Positions 36,000-48,067 of a DNA stretch of 64,000 bases are shown in pieces. Source of the stretch: Liolophura sinensis (lineage: Eukaryota > Mollusca > Polyplacophora > Chitonida > Chitonidae); the NCBI RefSeq assembly GCF_032854445.1, contig NC_088300.1, positions 2,914,001-2,978,000 of the forward strand. Reading direction: 5' to 3'. A program made the translations under genes and the position numbers. Below the pieces are notes generated by a model, which was not told the DNA's origin, did no database searches, and saw only the letters and a program-made list of their open reading frames with translations. Every line of letters begins with the position of its first letter. Positions within the stretch are counted from its first letter, which is position 1.

Positions 36000-37150
36000 G
36001 TACAAAATAACATCATTAAAAATTAAACTAGAAGTAGGTATTGGAAATTTCCCGTACGAGAAATAACAAAAAAATATGCCCCATTTAGTCCATGCCTTTG
36101 TCTTTGAACAGACATGTGATTACATTAATCTTAATTACTGGTGACTGCATGTGTTTGATATATTCATTGTTTAATGATGATTATTTTGAGCCTTTTATTG
36201 TTGGGCTATGTTTATTATATAACCCAGGATATGGTTGAAAACAAACTTGAAGATATATGACATCAGGAGACCTGCAACAGTTGAGAAATGTTTTATTTAT
36301 TTAGTATATCAAAATATGACAGTATGGGATTTAAATTCGACAAAAAATAAAATTAGTTCAGCGCCAAAATTAAAAATCATGAAATGGTATAGAAAAAAAA
36401 ATGTACCCTCTGACTGCATAGTCCGAGATGGCTCCGAAGTTATATTTGGCACAATTTTCTTTGGCCCCAAACTAGCATCAGAACCCACTCCACTTTGAAA
36501 ACCTGATGCAGTTGCCGTGGCAGTTTGTCACAGTGTTTGGGGTAAAAATTTTCCATCAAATACATGTAGGCCTCCCTCACCTAAAGTTATAGACATTTAT
36601 GTTCCTTATTTTTCATCTGTTAATGTATCACAAGCACAACATCGATCGGTTATTTCCTAGGCTGCGTGAGCCCGTGATTCCTTGGTGATCCTGAAAGTGA
36701 GCGCTGTACTGACAACCAGATTTGACAAGGGCAGATAACTACATCAAGTTGTTATATAGAGCACGTTCTGACGTTGATTCGGAGCCGTCCTTGGACAAAC
36801 AAATTTTTTGCCAAACCTATTGTCAGAGCAATCTCGGACTATTCACTGCTATACTAACTAACTAAACATTCGTCATTACAGAGAGTCCATCCCCAGCAAA
36901 AAAAACAAAAAAATTTTAAACCCCCATCTCCTTCCTACTCGCGGCAACCACTCTTACCTCCTCTGCTCATTTCAATGTGATTTTGTGGTTACGTTGACTG
37001 CTAGAACTTCAGCGATGCCAAGCATCATGCTGTAGACAGCCATTTTAAAATGTCACATGACCGATTTGAGTTTTTGCATTTAAATCTTCCAGAAAACTTT
37101 TTATTTCCATTGCCATCTGTAAGCACTACAGTCTTCATAATCCAACCAAT
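36000..37150. other. Intergenic, nothing recognised
   Basis: AT-rich sequence with no exon pair, RNA gene or known repeat that I can support. Confidence 0.4.
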
Positions 37151-37154
37151 AAAG

Positions 37155-37425
37155 GCATAATCAGGTTTGGTTTTGGAGTCAACAGTCAGTGATCCTGACA
37201 TCAGGTTTGGTTTTGGAGTGAATGGTCAGTGATCCTCACATCAGGTTTGGTTTTGGAGTGAACGGTCAGTGATCCTGACATCAAGTTTGGTTTTGGAGTG
37301 AATGGTCAGTGATCCTGACATCAGGTTTTGTTTTGGAGTGAATGGTCAGTGATTCTCACATCAGGTTTGGTTTTGGAGTGAACGGCCAATGATCCTGACA
37401 TCAGGTTTGGTAATGAGGTTAGCAT
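37155..37425. repeat. Minisatellite, 40-bp unit, about 7 copies
   Basis: ACATCAGGTTTGGTTTTGGA plus GTGAACGGTCAGTGATCCTG recurs with few changes. It lies in the MLH3-ZC2HC1C interval. Confidence 0.88.
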
Positions 37426-37429
37426 TGAT

Positions 37430-40400
37430 GTGAGCATCACGTTTTGTGAACACCATTCTGCGGGAGTGCCTGCTTTATATTGTTCTCCTACCATACGTGA
37501 CCATTGATTGCCAGCCTTTGTTAGGTAGATAATGATTTTCTATTGAGGTCCTCATGACTCTGCCACCTGAGATCAATACTGGTCTCACCTCTTGTTTTTT
37601 TTTGTGTCAGGCATTTCCCTGTAATGTTATCTGCACTCTCTTCAAAGTGGCAACGATTTCCCAGTCCTAAGCCTCCTTCAGTAATGTTTTTTTTAGCCAG
37701 CACCTGGCTAAAACATATTTCAGTCAAAAGCAGAATTCTCAAGCTTTCTAAAAAGTATCATACCTTATTATTTTAATGAGATTCCACTGAATAACATGTA
37801 CAACAAAATGTCAATACTGCACCAATGGCTGGTGCAAATCAAAGCAGACATCTTGAGAATTTTATCCAATCAAACATGCTGCTGTCAGGTTGCGTGGCCT
37901 AAGCTGTGACGTAGCCTTTACCCATTCACTCCATGAAGTGAGGTATGATAACACAGAACTACTGCATTCACATCATTTTGAGATCGTTAACAACAATTTA
38001 GTTACGTATATCTAAGGGGCCATTTAACAAGTGTTGTGGGACAGGTCTGTATCATTTATGGACCACGTACCACACACATAAAATCAGTTGATTTACAAGC
38101 TGTGTAATATTCAACTACGGTATCACAAATTATGTGAGACAGCAGTATACCATCTTGGCCCAAACCACATTCATTTCCCCAGTAGACCCTAGCCTACTTA
38201 AAGACGCTGTTCAAATCATAGAAATACATTTTCATTTTACCATTTAGCCTAAATGGTATCTAAACAACAAATGTCAGAGTCAGTGAAAAATTTATTGTGG
38301 ATGGCGAAGGTTGATGTGAATGAGAAAACGACATGGCAGCGAACAGTGCTTAAAATTAATTAAATCTGATGAGATGGTTTTTTTCTCTATGTTTTTGAGA
38401 ATTGAAGAATTTAATCTTTGCTACTCTGTCTTTCTAGCACACAAGGGATGATTTTTTTTTTCTGTTTTCTTGAAATACAGTAAAAGTATTGAAACGCCAT
38501 GTTCAAGTCAAAGTGCTTTCTCTGACGTCCTCGATAACTATGTCAGCACTGCTCTCATCTTAGAAGTCACCACCACAAAACATAAAGCATAAAATTCAGC
38601 AATAGTCGAATGCCTAAATCAGCCTCAGTGATGCTTAGATTTATTTCCATTTGTTTCTGAATTGAGCATGAATCTAGTTATACAACAATCCTGTTTAATA
38701 GGATTCAAAATCACCAGCACAGTCCCACCGGAGGCTACGACCTGAACCAGGAAATACCCCGGCCATGCATCGGCAAACTACTTAAACTGTAAATGATATG
38801 GCAGGCTTACTGTATCGACAGTTCAAGCAGTAAACGAAATATCCTTCCAGTATGTCCAATTTCCCAGAAAGCTATTCATCACTTGGACCTTCATCGCCAA
38901 AGTCCACTTTTATCACTTTTATCTGCCATAGGCTACTGCTTTGACTATAATATGAAAAATATCCTCATTAAAAAGTTAGAGTAAACGTGACATCACCTTG
39001 CTGTCGATAATGGAGACGCGATGAAGCTGTATCAAGAGGGAGTTTCACTAAACTGTTACGGAGTTGAAAAATACTGAAACAATATTGAGTGCCAGTTTAA
39101 GATACCTTTAATGGTAGTCTTTCAGTGGACATAAACATTAGCAAGGTGCTGTCTTTCACTTTAAGAGGAATGGTCAACAACTTGCTGACTAGTTAAAAGC
39201 TAGACTAGATGTACATATCCCAACAGGTGTTTGTTGGACAACTAGGTGGTCAGTTTTATACACATTCACTCTAAAGTTTATTTATTGGAGAGAGATACAT
39301 TTTCAACTCTTTGTACAGATTCAGTGCTAAAGTATGTTCATATATATATATAAATTCAAAGCCATCCACATGGACATGTATATTTATTTGGTATGTTATT
39401 GTTGTTTGCCATACTCAAGAATTTTTCAGTTTTATTATGGTTGTCAGTTTTATGGGTGGAGTGTTTGGCATAAACTTTAGACAAGTCACTGCTGAACTTT
39501 TCAACATGCAACATGCAGATATATGTATGTTTATCATACTGTTGTCAAGACAAGTGGACTTTATTTAACATTAAACTGTGGCCAGCTGTTGTCACGAAGG
39601 CCCCACGAAAAAGGCCAGGATTGAACTCGTGCCTAATGCGTCCTAGAGATTGAGAGATGATTTTGTGTGTACCTAAAAGTAAAAGTAAAACTGATACATA
39701 CATGTGTAGACACACATTATGCATGCATGCAATCTTTATACACATATGGTAATCTCTTATCATATGCTGTTATCTGAATCCTGCTGTGTTCTATATTTTA
39801 CAGTAATTGATGGGTGTTTGTTTTCCTGTCTAAATTCTTACATCACCTCAGTGAGCGAGGCTGATCTGACTGGATCAGCTACCGTAGACCATCCTTGCTT
39901 CTCTGAATGACATACAGATATGTACTCTTTTGTCAGAAGTGACAGTAATTTTTCAGAAAAATGTTATTGTATTCTGCAGTCAGGTGTGTCAAGATAACTG
40001 TTGAAATTATTCACCTAGAAATGAAAATTCAAACAATTTCTCCCTGCAACCTGTACTTAAAATTTTAACAGCAAGTGAACCATATAAAATGTTGCTGATA
40101 TTTGCTTTTAGTTTTACTGTGTTTTGTATACAATTACATGTACTGTCTAAATCAGTAGGGTAGGTGAATTAATATGGTTAGGTGTACATGTACCTGTGCA
40201 TGTTGATTGGCGAAACATGTGCACTAGAACATGCAAATCCTCCATTAATAATTAAATTCAATCCATATTAAGTCTGCATCAGTATCCCATTGATTCAGTT
40301 TTCATCAGGTAATTAATCTCAAGCTGGCCTCCTGAGTCGAATGTTGCAGGCTTTAATTTGAATGAATATGTTCATGAGACTGTGAGTTTAGAGGTTGTTG

Positions 40401-43400
40401 TTTGGAGAGTCTGTCCGGAGAGTTTCACGCCTCTATCTGCGAAGATTTCTCGCTCTGGCGAATAATAATTGATGCCACAAAAACACTCCAGGCCGATCCC
40501 AGTAACCAAGCAACACACTTTTCACAACACATTGCCCCCAAAAGAAAAGGTGTAAAAATGGAACAAAGCATATGAATGCCTAGTGATGGGCAGTGTTTAT
40601 CAGTGCTATGACTACGGCAGGTTTACTGTGCTCTTTAATCAGACTGGTTGATGTGAACAACGGTGCTTCAGTTCCATTGGGTAATATTAGCAGCTTGTTT
40701 TTTTGATTATGTTTTATCTTGGATTGGAGAATTTTCATCCTGACGTTTTCAGTATACATAGACATACTTGAAACTGTCACTATGCAGATATGTAAACAAA
40801 TGTGAAAAGATGTAGCTGATTTGTGGAAAACCTTCCGGTTGGATTACAACTACCTTACAGTCCATGTGAATATAAAACTACCAAGATTGAAAAATGAGGC
40901 TCAAACGTAAGTATTTAAAGTTACTTTTGCTCTACATTTACATGTAGTGTACACCTATGAACTTATGTATTTCCACATTTTTTAAAATTGAAAATATTAA
41001 TTTCAGAATGAAATTTTGTTAAAAAAACTCAATATTTCATATTTCCTCAGCAAGTACCAAGTCTTTGTGTAAACAGACAGCTCTGAATTGCTACATGTGA
41101 AACAGAATAATGTGTTTTCTACTACAAGTACTGTAAATTTTTATCAGCATGTAGCTAACTTTGAAAGTATTCCTTCTGTCCATGCAGGTTAATTTTAGTG
41201 GTCTCTGAGTTTGAACAACCCGGGTGCTTGCCATGCTAGATTGATACATGCAGTACAAACATTGAAATACATAAATTACATCATTATTTTTTTGTTTAGA
41301 AATTAGGATAAACTTGTTGGTAAGAAAGTTAGTCTGTAGATGCATGTAGGTGTGGCTTCGTAATATCAGATATGTGTTTGTAGATACCAGTAGGTGAATG
41401 TGAACAAAATAGAATAGGGGTACCAGCCACATGTATGCTCCAATACAACATAACTGTGGCAACGTGATATGTAAAATATTTATTGATGTACAGTGATGTA
41501 CATGTATGTAAATGCTTCAAATTTTATCTGGACTCCTATTGCCAAATCAGCAGATAAATCAGTATTCTAAAGGTGTATGAACATGTAATGATCCTAGTAC
41601 TGGTATTGAGACTGTCAAATGTACATCTACCACTTTGTTCAGGCAGTCTTGGTAGAGCTTGCAGATTGTATAAACGTGTATGCTCTTACATGATAGTACA
41701 GTACCAGGAGGATTTCCAACTTTTACTACACCATTATGTAAGAGAGCATGGCTTTTAGGTGTCGCTTAAGTACTCTGTGATGTGTACAATGTGCTTGTAA
41801 TCTGATCTCCACGAAAGCCGTAGCATTTCCTGATTACTGCAGATAAGTGATCTGAATGCAATGACACTTGTATGTACTCTGCTGAATGTAATTATATGTG
41901 ACTTGTGGACACTGATGGCTTGTTGCATCACATGACAAATTGTTAATACTTATATACAAGCGATGTATGCCGTGACATCTGTTCCATGGTGGATATTAAA
42001 GGCTGCTCAAACAGAATGTGATGATAGTTTCTGACAACAATGATAAAACTTCCTGCGTGTACATACATTTATGTCATACAGTACCTGTATACGGAAAATA
42101 AGCACGTTTCAAGTTTTTATCTTCTTGTTAGCCTGGATAAAGCTCATATCAAGATATTGAATATTAAAATGAAGTTTCTACTCAAATTTGCTCATGTACA
42201 CTGTTTTACTTTTTGCTGATCATGGGTAAATCTTGATGATACACATATACATGTAGTCTTTTAAAGCTGAAATTGGCAAAAATTGATTACTGTTACCCAT
42301 TTTGACATGATTCATTGTTTTGTATGCAAAATATATGCCATGTGAGATTTTCAACTTTTCCTGATATAGTCATAAACCGTATTACCTAGATTAGGTGACA
42401 TTTTGAGGATACTAGTTATGAAATGACCACAGAATATTGGGTTTCATCCTTGCCCCTATGGGCTGGGTACACACAAAGTATTCAGTGAACGAAGTCTGTT
42501 TACTGTGTCGATATATGATCACAAATATCGTTAGTTGTCATGGTTTTTCAGATTTTTTGCTTTAGCTGATCAAGATAATGAGTGGTTTACAGGCAGGAAT
42601 CAAAATGTTTGATATTTCGAGCTCTTCAGAAGGATGAACTTAATAAGAACTGAGATCAACCAGTTTTATATAAAGGTGTGAATGACAAAACACTTTGGTC
42701 CCTTATGACAACAAGCACAGCAAGTTCTCCGCCATTTTACTGCATACTTTTACATACATGTACTGCAACCTTATATACAGTTACCTCTGATTTTAATCAG
42801 GGCCGGAAATAATTCCATTTTATTTTTTGAAATTTTGAATTTTTCTTGAATGCTGAGGGTTTTGCAGCCCTTTGAGAGAGCTTATAAAATCCTGGCTGTA
42901 CATGTACAGTGTAGCCATAGAGTACGTGTACATGCGTGTGTATACATTTGACAGGATACCGTTTTGAGTGAAGGTCACCGTAAGCCAAACCTCAACCTGC
43001 TAAAGAATTGAGAACTAATGGTAAGGTGGACAATGAGGCAGTTTTTATCCTTGTTTCAGTCTTCCAAACAAACTAAAAATGTCTGTTAAAAAACAAACCA
43101 GAAAACTGCTGTGGTCTGTGGATGTCAAAACCATGTTCATCTACAGTACATGTAGTATACAGCACTGCTGTAGTTGTTTGTATTGAGATGTGAAAAACAT
43201 ACATGTGCAGTGTGGTTCAGGCAAACAGTTGGCCATGGCAACAAAGCCAAACCAGGGACTGGGAGGAGCTTTAAAACCTGTGCAATGCACCAGGGACTGG
43301 AGGAGCTTTTAAACCTGTGCAATGCACAGTGAAGTCAGTTGTGAAGTCAATTGTGAACCCAGTTTAGGCAGGCTGGATTGTCTTGTACATCTGTAGTATG

Positions 43401-45650
43401 AGATCCATGTACGTTGAATAATCTGTGCTGTGTTATCTCATGAGAAGAGGTTCTAATAACTTCTGATCCATTGCTAATGCAAAATATGTAAGTTTCACTT
43501 TCTTACCCGCCATAGAGACTGGCTAATCATACATGTTTGCACTCAGTAACAGTAGAATGCATGTATATAAGTGGATGGGAAGACCAGTTGACAGAATTTT
43601 GAAGGTAATCACATTTTAGTTTATTCAAGTACCTGCATATTTGGGATGAAGATTGTACATATGTACATGTTTCAGTAGATTTACTATACTGTCAGTGCTA
43701 TGGAGGTTTTCAACGTTTGAGTCAGTTCTTAATTGTTTAGTTAACCACTGTTACTTGGGATTTTTGCTGTTGTTTGTGTTGTAAACATTCTATTACATGT
43801 ACCTGTAACATGTAGACATGTACATGTGGCCCTCTGTTTGACATGATAGTGATGTGCTGTCTTTGATGCTGACACCGCCTCCTCCCTTCCAAAAGCATTA
43901 CTTTTGGTGCTGAAATTTTCTTTTTTGGAGTAGGAATCATCCTACCTTCCAAACAATTTACAAGAGCTACTTATATATACTTTTGTAACTTAATTAAAAT
44001 TTGATCAGTTAACCACTGTTAGCTAGTTTTTCAGTGTTAATGAAGTACGTGTGCGGTTGGTGTCACAATGTACCTAGCATAAGGCACTGGTTATTGACTC
44101 CATGTATTTGTGGTATTATCTGTAGTTTAGGTGGAGGGTTTGAGTCCACATGTACTAGTCGCTACCAAGGTGGGTATGACATCAGTTCACTTAAAAGTAA
44201 GTCCAGATTTATAATTTCAGAGAATATATGTGTACATGTAGATGTACCAGTTAACTAATTGATCTAATGGATATATTATTTGGTAGTTTGGCAAATAAGA
44301 AGAAGAAATGAAAAGTTTATGTAATATCTTACATGCTACATAGTGCTAATAGTGCTACAAAGTGATAGCTACATGTGCAAGTATGTGGCATCTGCACAGA
44401 CTTGGTATGTTTCATCAGGAAGGAAGTATAGGGGTAATCAGATATACATATGTGTGTTCAGTGTGTATGGACTGTACATAATTAGTTTACTAGAATTTGG
44501 TCCAGATTAGACCTTATTATGTACTACAGTATGTTTGAGGTGTAAGATTTGGGAACAGTAACAGGGACAGACAAAAGCTGGGTGTGTCAGATCTCATCTT
44601 AACCTCATTAGTACAGGGATCCAGACCTATGTTTGACCTAGCTGGAACACAGCCAGTAAGAGGACAATATAACCACTAGTTCTTTGGTGCATTACCACTC
44701 ACTAACACACCCACCCTTGTCATATGTCAAACAGGTACCATCTAGATTGTTTGTTCGATAACAGTTGGACTTAATGTCCCCTTTTGTTCTCGCTGTCGTC
44801 AGTTTACTGAACTGAACTTTATTGACCTGACTGGTACAACAGTGGACGTGAGCCTTGAGAATCAAGATAGCATTTAGTCATTAGCCATGTCCGTATGTAC
44901 AATGAATGTACAGGGCTGACACGACTACACATCCATCATCTATGGGTAGGATGCCCTCAGCGTCAAGGGACAGATCTAAGGGTGCACACAAAGCCATCAC
45001 AAGGTTTGATTTTTTGTCTAGGTCATATATTCAGAAATGGATTTTTTTCTTCCTTTCTCCCTAATTACATTTTATCATCTAGTGCGATGGAACAAATGAA
45101 ATTGTTTTAATTAATATATTAATTTAACATGTTTTGGTTGTAAAATGCATTTTTGATATGAGAATGATTGGTGTTTTCCTTTGTACCGTACCATACTATT
45201 GAAGCCTTGTTGTCATGGACAACAGTGCATTTTCATGATTGACAAGCCTAACAGCTGAGTAGCCCTGCCCCTAATGTTTGTACTGTGTGAAGCAGTCCTT
45301 AAATAACAGATGTGTTATAGACAAGCCATTAAAGTGTAACGAACAACATGCTAGTGACGTCAACAGGTCATTCTTGTTGTAAATATCTCTTGGGTGATGG
45401 CTTAATAAACAAGGAAATTACCATAGATATACAGTCTATGTATCTAGCTCACCACTTGAAGGTGGTAGTTTGAGCCTTGCTGTGCAAGTAATCTGCATGA
45501 TTCCTTTTTTTCATAAAGGGTTGGTTGTCAAATTTACAAAGGTTTAATGATGTAAAACTTGTAAAAAAAGCAAACCAAGATAGAAGCACATGTATGCATA
45601 TCCATCAAAAGGTTGTTCATAAAGTAAAAGTACATGAAGTCATTGTGATA
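37430..45650. other. Gene-poor interval between MLH3 and ZC2HC1C
   Basis: Eight kilobases with no exon I can support. It contains a decayed SINE at about 39380-39462, a two-copy ~47-bp duplication at 43237-43330, and many scattered TACATGTA palindromes. GGCTCAAAC/GTAAGTATT at about 40897 is an isolated strong donor that could end a 5' UTR exon of ZC2HC1C, but nothing proves it. Confidence 0.4.
39380..39462 (-). repeat. SINE remnant
   Basis: ATACTCAAGAATTTTTCAGT, then GGTTGTCAGTTTTATGGGTG, match the 3' half of the SINE family in reverse orientation, at low identity. Confidence 0.45.
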
Positions 45651-45656
45651 GAATCA

Positions 45657-47225
45657 GACATCTTTCTTGAGTTCAGTGGTCACTGGTGGTGCATGTATTT
45701 ATCTGTCTTGAGTTCATTGATCACTGGTGGTGCATGTATTTATCCGTGTTGAGTTCAGTGGTCACTGGTGGTGCACATATTTATCTGTCTTGAGTTCGTT
45801 GGTCTCAGGTGGTGCATGTATTTATCTGTTTTGAGTACAGTGGTCACTGGTGGTGGTGCATGTATTTATCTGTCTTGAGTTCATTGGTCATGGGTGGTGC
45901 ATGTATTTGTCTGTCTTGAGTTCATTGGTCACTGGTGGTGCAGGTATTTATCTGTCTTAAGTTCAGAGGTCACTAGTGGTGGTGCAGGTATTTATGTGTC
46001 TTGAGTTCAGAGGTCACTAGTGGTGGTGCAGGTATTTATCTGTCTTGAGTTCAGTGGTCACTAGTGGTGGTGCAGGTATTTATGTGTCTTGAGTTCAGAG
46101 GTCACTAGGAGTGGTGCATGTATTTATCTGTCTTGAGTTCAGAGGTCACTAGTGGTGGTGCATGTATTTATCTGTCTTAAGTTCAGTAGTCACTGGTGGT
46201 GGTGCATGTATTTGTCTGTCTTGAGTTCAGTGGTCACTGGTGGTGGTGCATGTATTTATCTGTCTTGAATTCAGTGGTCACTAGGAGTGGTGCACGTATT
46301 TATCTGTTTTGAGTTCAGAGGTCACTGGTGGTGGTGCATGTATTTATCTGTCTTGAGTTCAGAGGTCACTAGTGGTGGTGCATGTATTTGTCTGTCTTGA
46401 GTTCAGAGATCACAAGTGGTGGTGCACGTATTTATCTGTCTTGAGTTCAGTGGTCACTGGTGGTGGTGCATGTATTTATCTGCCTTAAGTTCAGTGGTCA
46501 CTGGTGGTGGTGCACGTATTTATCTGTCTTGAGTTCAGTGGTCACTAGGAGTGGTGCACGTATTTGTCTGTCTTGAGTTCAGTGGTCTCTAGGGGTGGTG
46601 CACGTATTTGTGTGTCTTGAGTTCAGTGGTCACTAGTGGTGGTGCATGTATTTATCTGTCTTGAGTTCAGTGGTCTCTAGAGGTGGTGCATGTATTTATG
46701 TGTCTTGAGTTCAGTGGTCACTGGTGGTGGTGCATGTATTTATCTGTCTTGAGTTCAGTAGTCACTGGTGGTGGTGCATGTATTTGTCTGTCTTGAGTTC
46801 AGTGGTCACTGGTGGTGGTGCACGTATTTGTGTGTCTTCAGTTTTGTGGTCACTAGGGGTGGTGCATGTATTTGTCTGTCTTGAGTTCAGTGGTCACTAG
46901 TGGTGGTGCACGTATTTATCTGTCTTGAGTTCAATGGTCACTGGTGGTGGTGCATGTATTTATCTGTCTTGAATTCAGTGGTCACTAGTGGTGGTGCACG
47001 TGTTTGTCTGTCTTGAATTCAGAGGTCACTGGTGGTGGTGCATGTATTTATCTGTCTTGAGTTCAGTGGTCACTAGGGGTGGTGCACGTATTTGTCTATC
47101 TTGAGTTCAATGATCACTAGGGGTGGTGCACGTATTTGTCTGTCTTGAATTCAGAGGTCACTGGTAGTGGTGCATGTATTTGTCTGTCTTGAATTCAGAG
47201 GTCACTGGTGGTGGTGCATGTATTT
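45657..47225. repeat. Large minisatellite, ~43-bp unit, about 36 copies
   Basis: The unit is TCTGTCTTGAGTTCAGTGGT then CACTGGTGGTGGTGCATGTA and TTTA. Unit variants (GGTGGT versus AGGAGT or AGGGGT, CATGTA versus CACGTA, TTTATC versus TTTGTC) are interspersed in patches, indicating past unequal exchange. It is 1.57 kb long and ends 843 bp before the ZC2HC1C start codon, so it probably lies in that gene's promoter or 5' UTR region. Confidence 0.93.
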
Positions 47226-48067
47226 ATATGTTTAGTCGCTGCCATAGCTTAGAGGTTTTAGATGAAGTTTTAAGTGGTAAAGATTGGCCAAAGATACAGT
47301 AAGCTGTTTTCCTAACTGTAGCCAGATGCCTTCTGTGGACTTGTTAATGATTCTAGGCTTCCACATTTGCCTGGTTTTATGTCACATTAGAACACAGTAC
47401 ATTATCCATCATTGGAAGTTTGCCCACAGATGTTGCAGCAAACTCGATGGCCTTAATATCCTCCCACCTCATGTTACATTGATATGACAAATGCATGGAA
47501 AGCCTCAAAGGATTTTGTTGTTGATAGAAATTTGTAGAAACATGTTGTTTCTTAGTGGACTGAAGTAGCACGTTTTGGAATGTCCACACAAATCATACAC
47601 TTTGTAGTTTTCATTGAAGGATCCATAGATTCCCACGCCTACCGATCAACAGTATTATTGCATGTTATCATTCTAAAAAGATGTTCAGCAATGTCACTGA
47701 TTGTTTAATGATTTAGGTTGTGCACTGACTGTAAGTGTCAGATTATTGGCGATCCCATATCTGTTCTCCTCTGTATATGGTTGCACAGTATTGAATTTGG
47801 TGCTAATGGTATAGACTTTAGCCAATGGTGTATTGTGTGGGCACAGTCTTCCACGGCTATTAGACCAATATCTCGTGTTACCCAGGCAAATTTGTTCTAC
47901 TAGCCATGGGATAGTTGTGTCAAAATATTGATGATGTGTTAATGGTCGCTTGCGGGGAAAGATCAGGGAGTTCTGTACAGGTACACAGCTATGTTGTGTT
48001 CTCTGTGACTAGTAATCCTTATCTGTATTTGAGGATTAATACAGGTGAATCCTGAGAGTAGGAGGCC
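47226..48067. other. Upstream region of ZC2HC1C
   Basis: No coding exon seen. GATTAATACAG/GTGAATCC, about 25 bp before the start codon, could be a 3' splice site for a 5' UTR intron. An in-frame TAG at about 48056 bars any longer unspliced N-terminus. Confidence 0.4.

Noticed and set aside
45657-47225. CRISPR-like regular array
   Set aside because: Units are contiguous tandem copies with no unique spacers, in an animal genome.
32751-48067. ACYP1 between MLH3 and ZC2HC1C, as in human
   Set aside because: No acylphosphatase motif (GxVQGVxFR or NxxDGxVE) was seen in any frame by eye.
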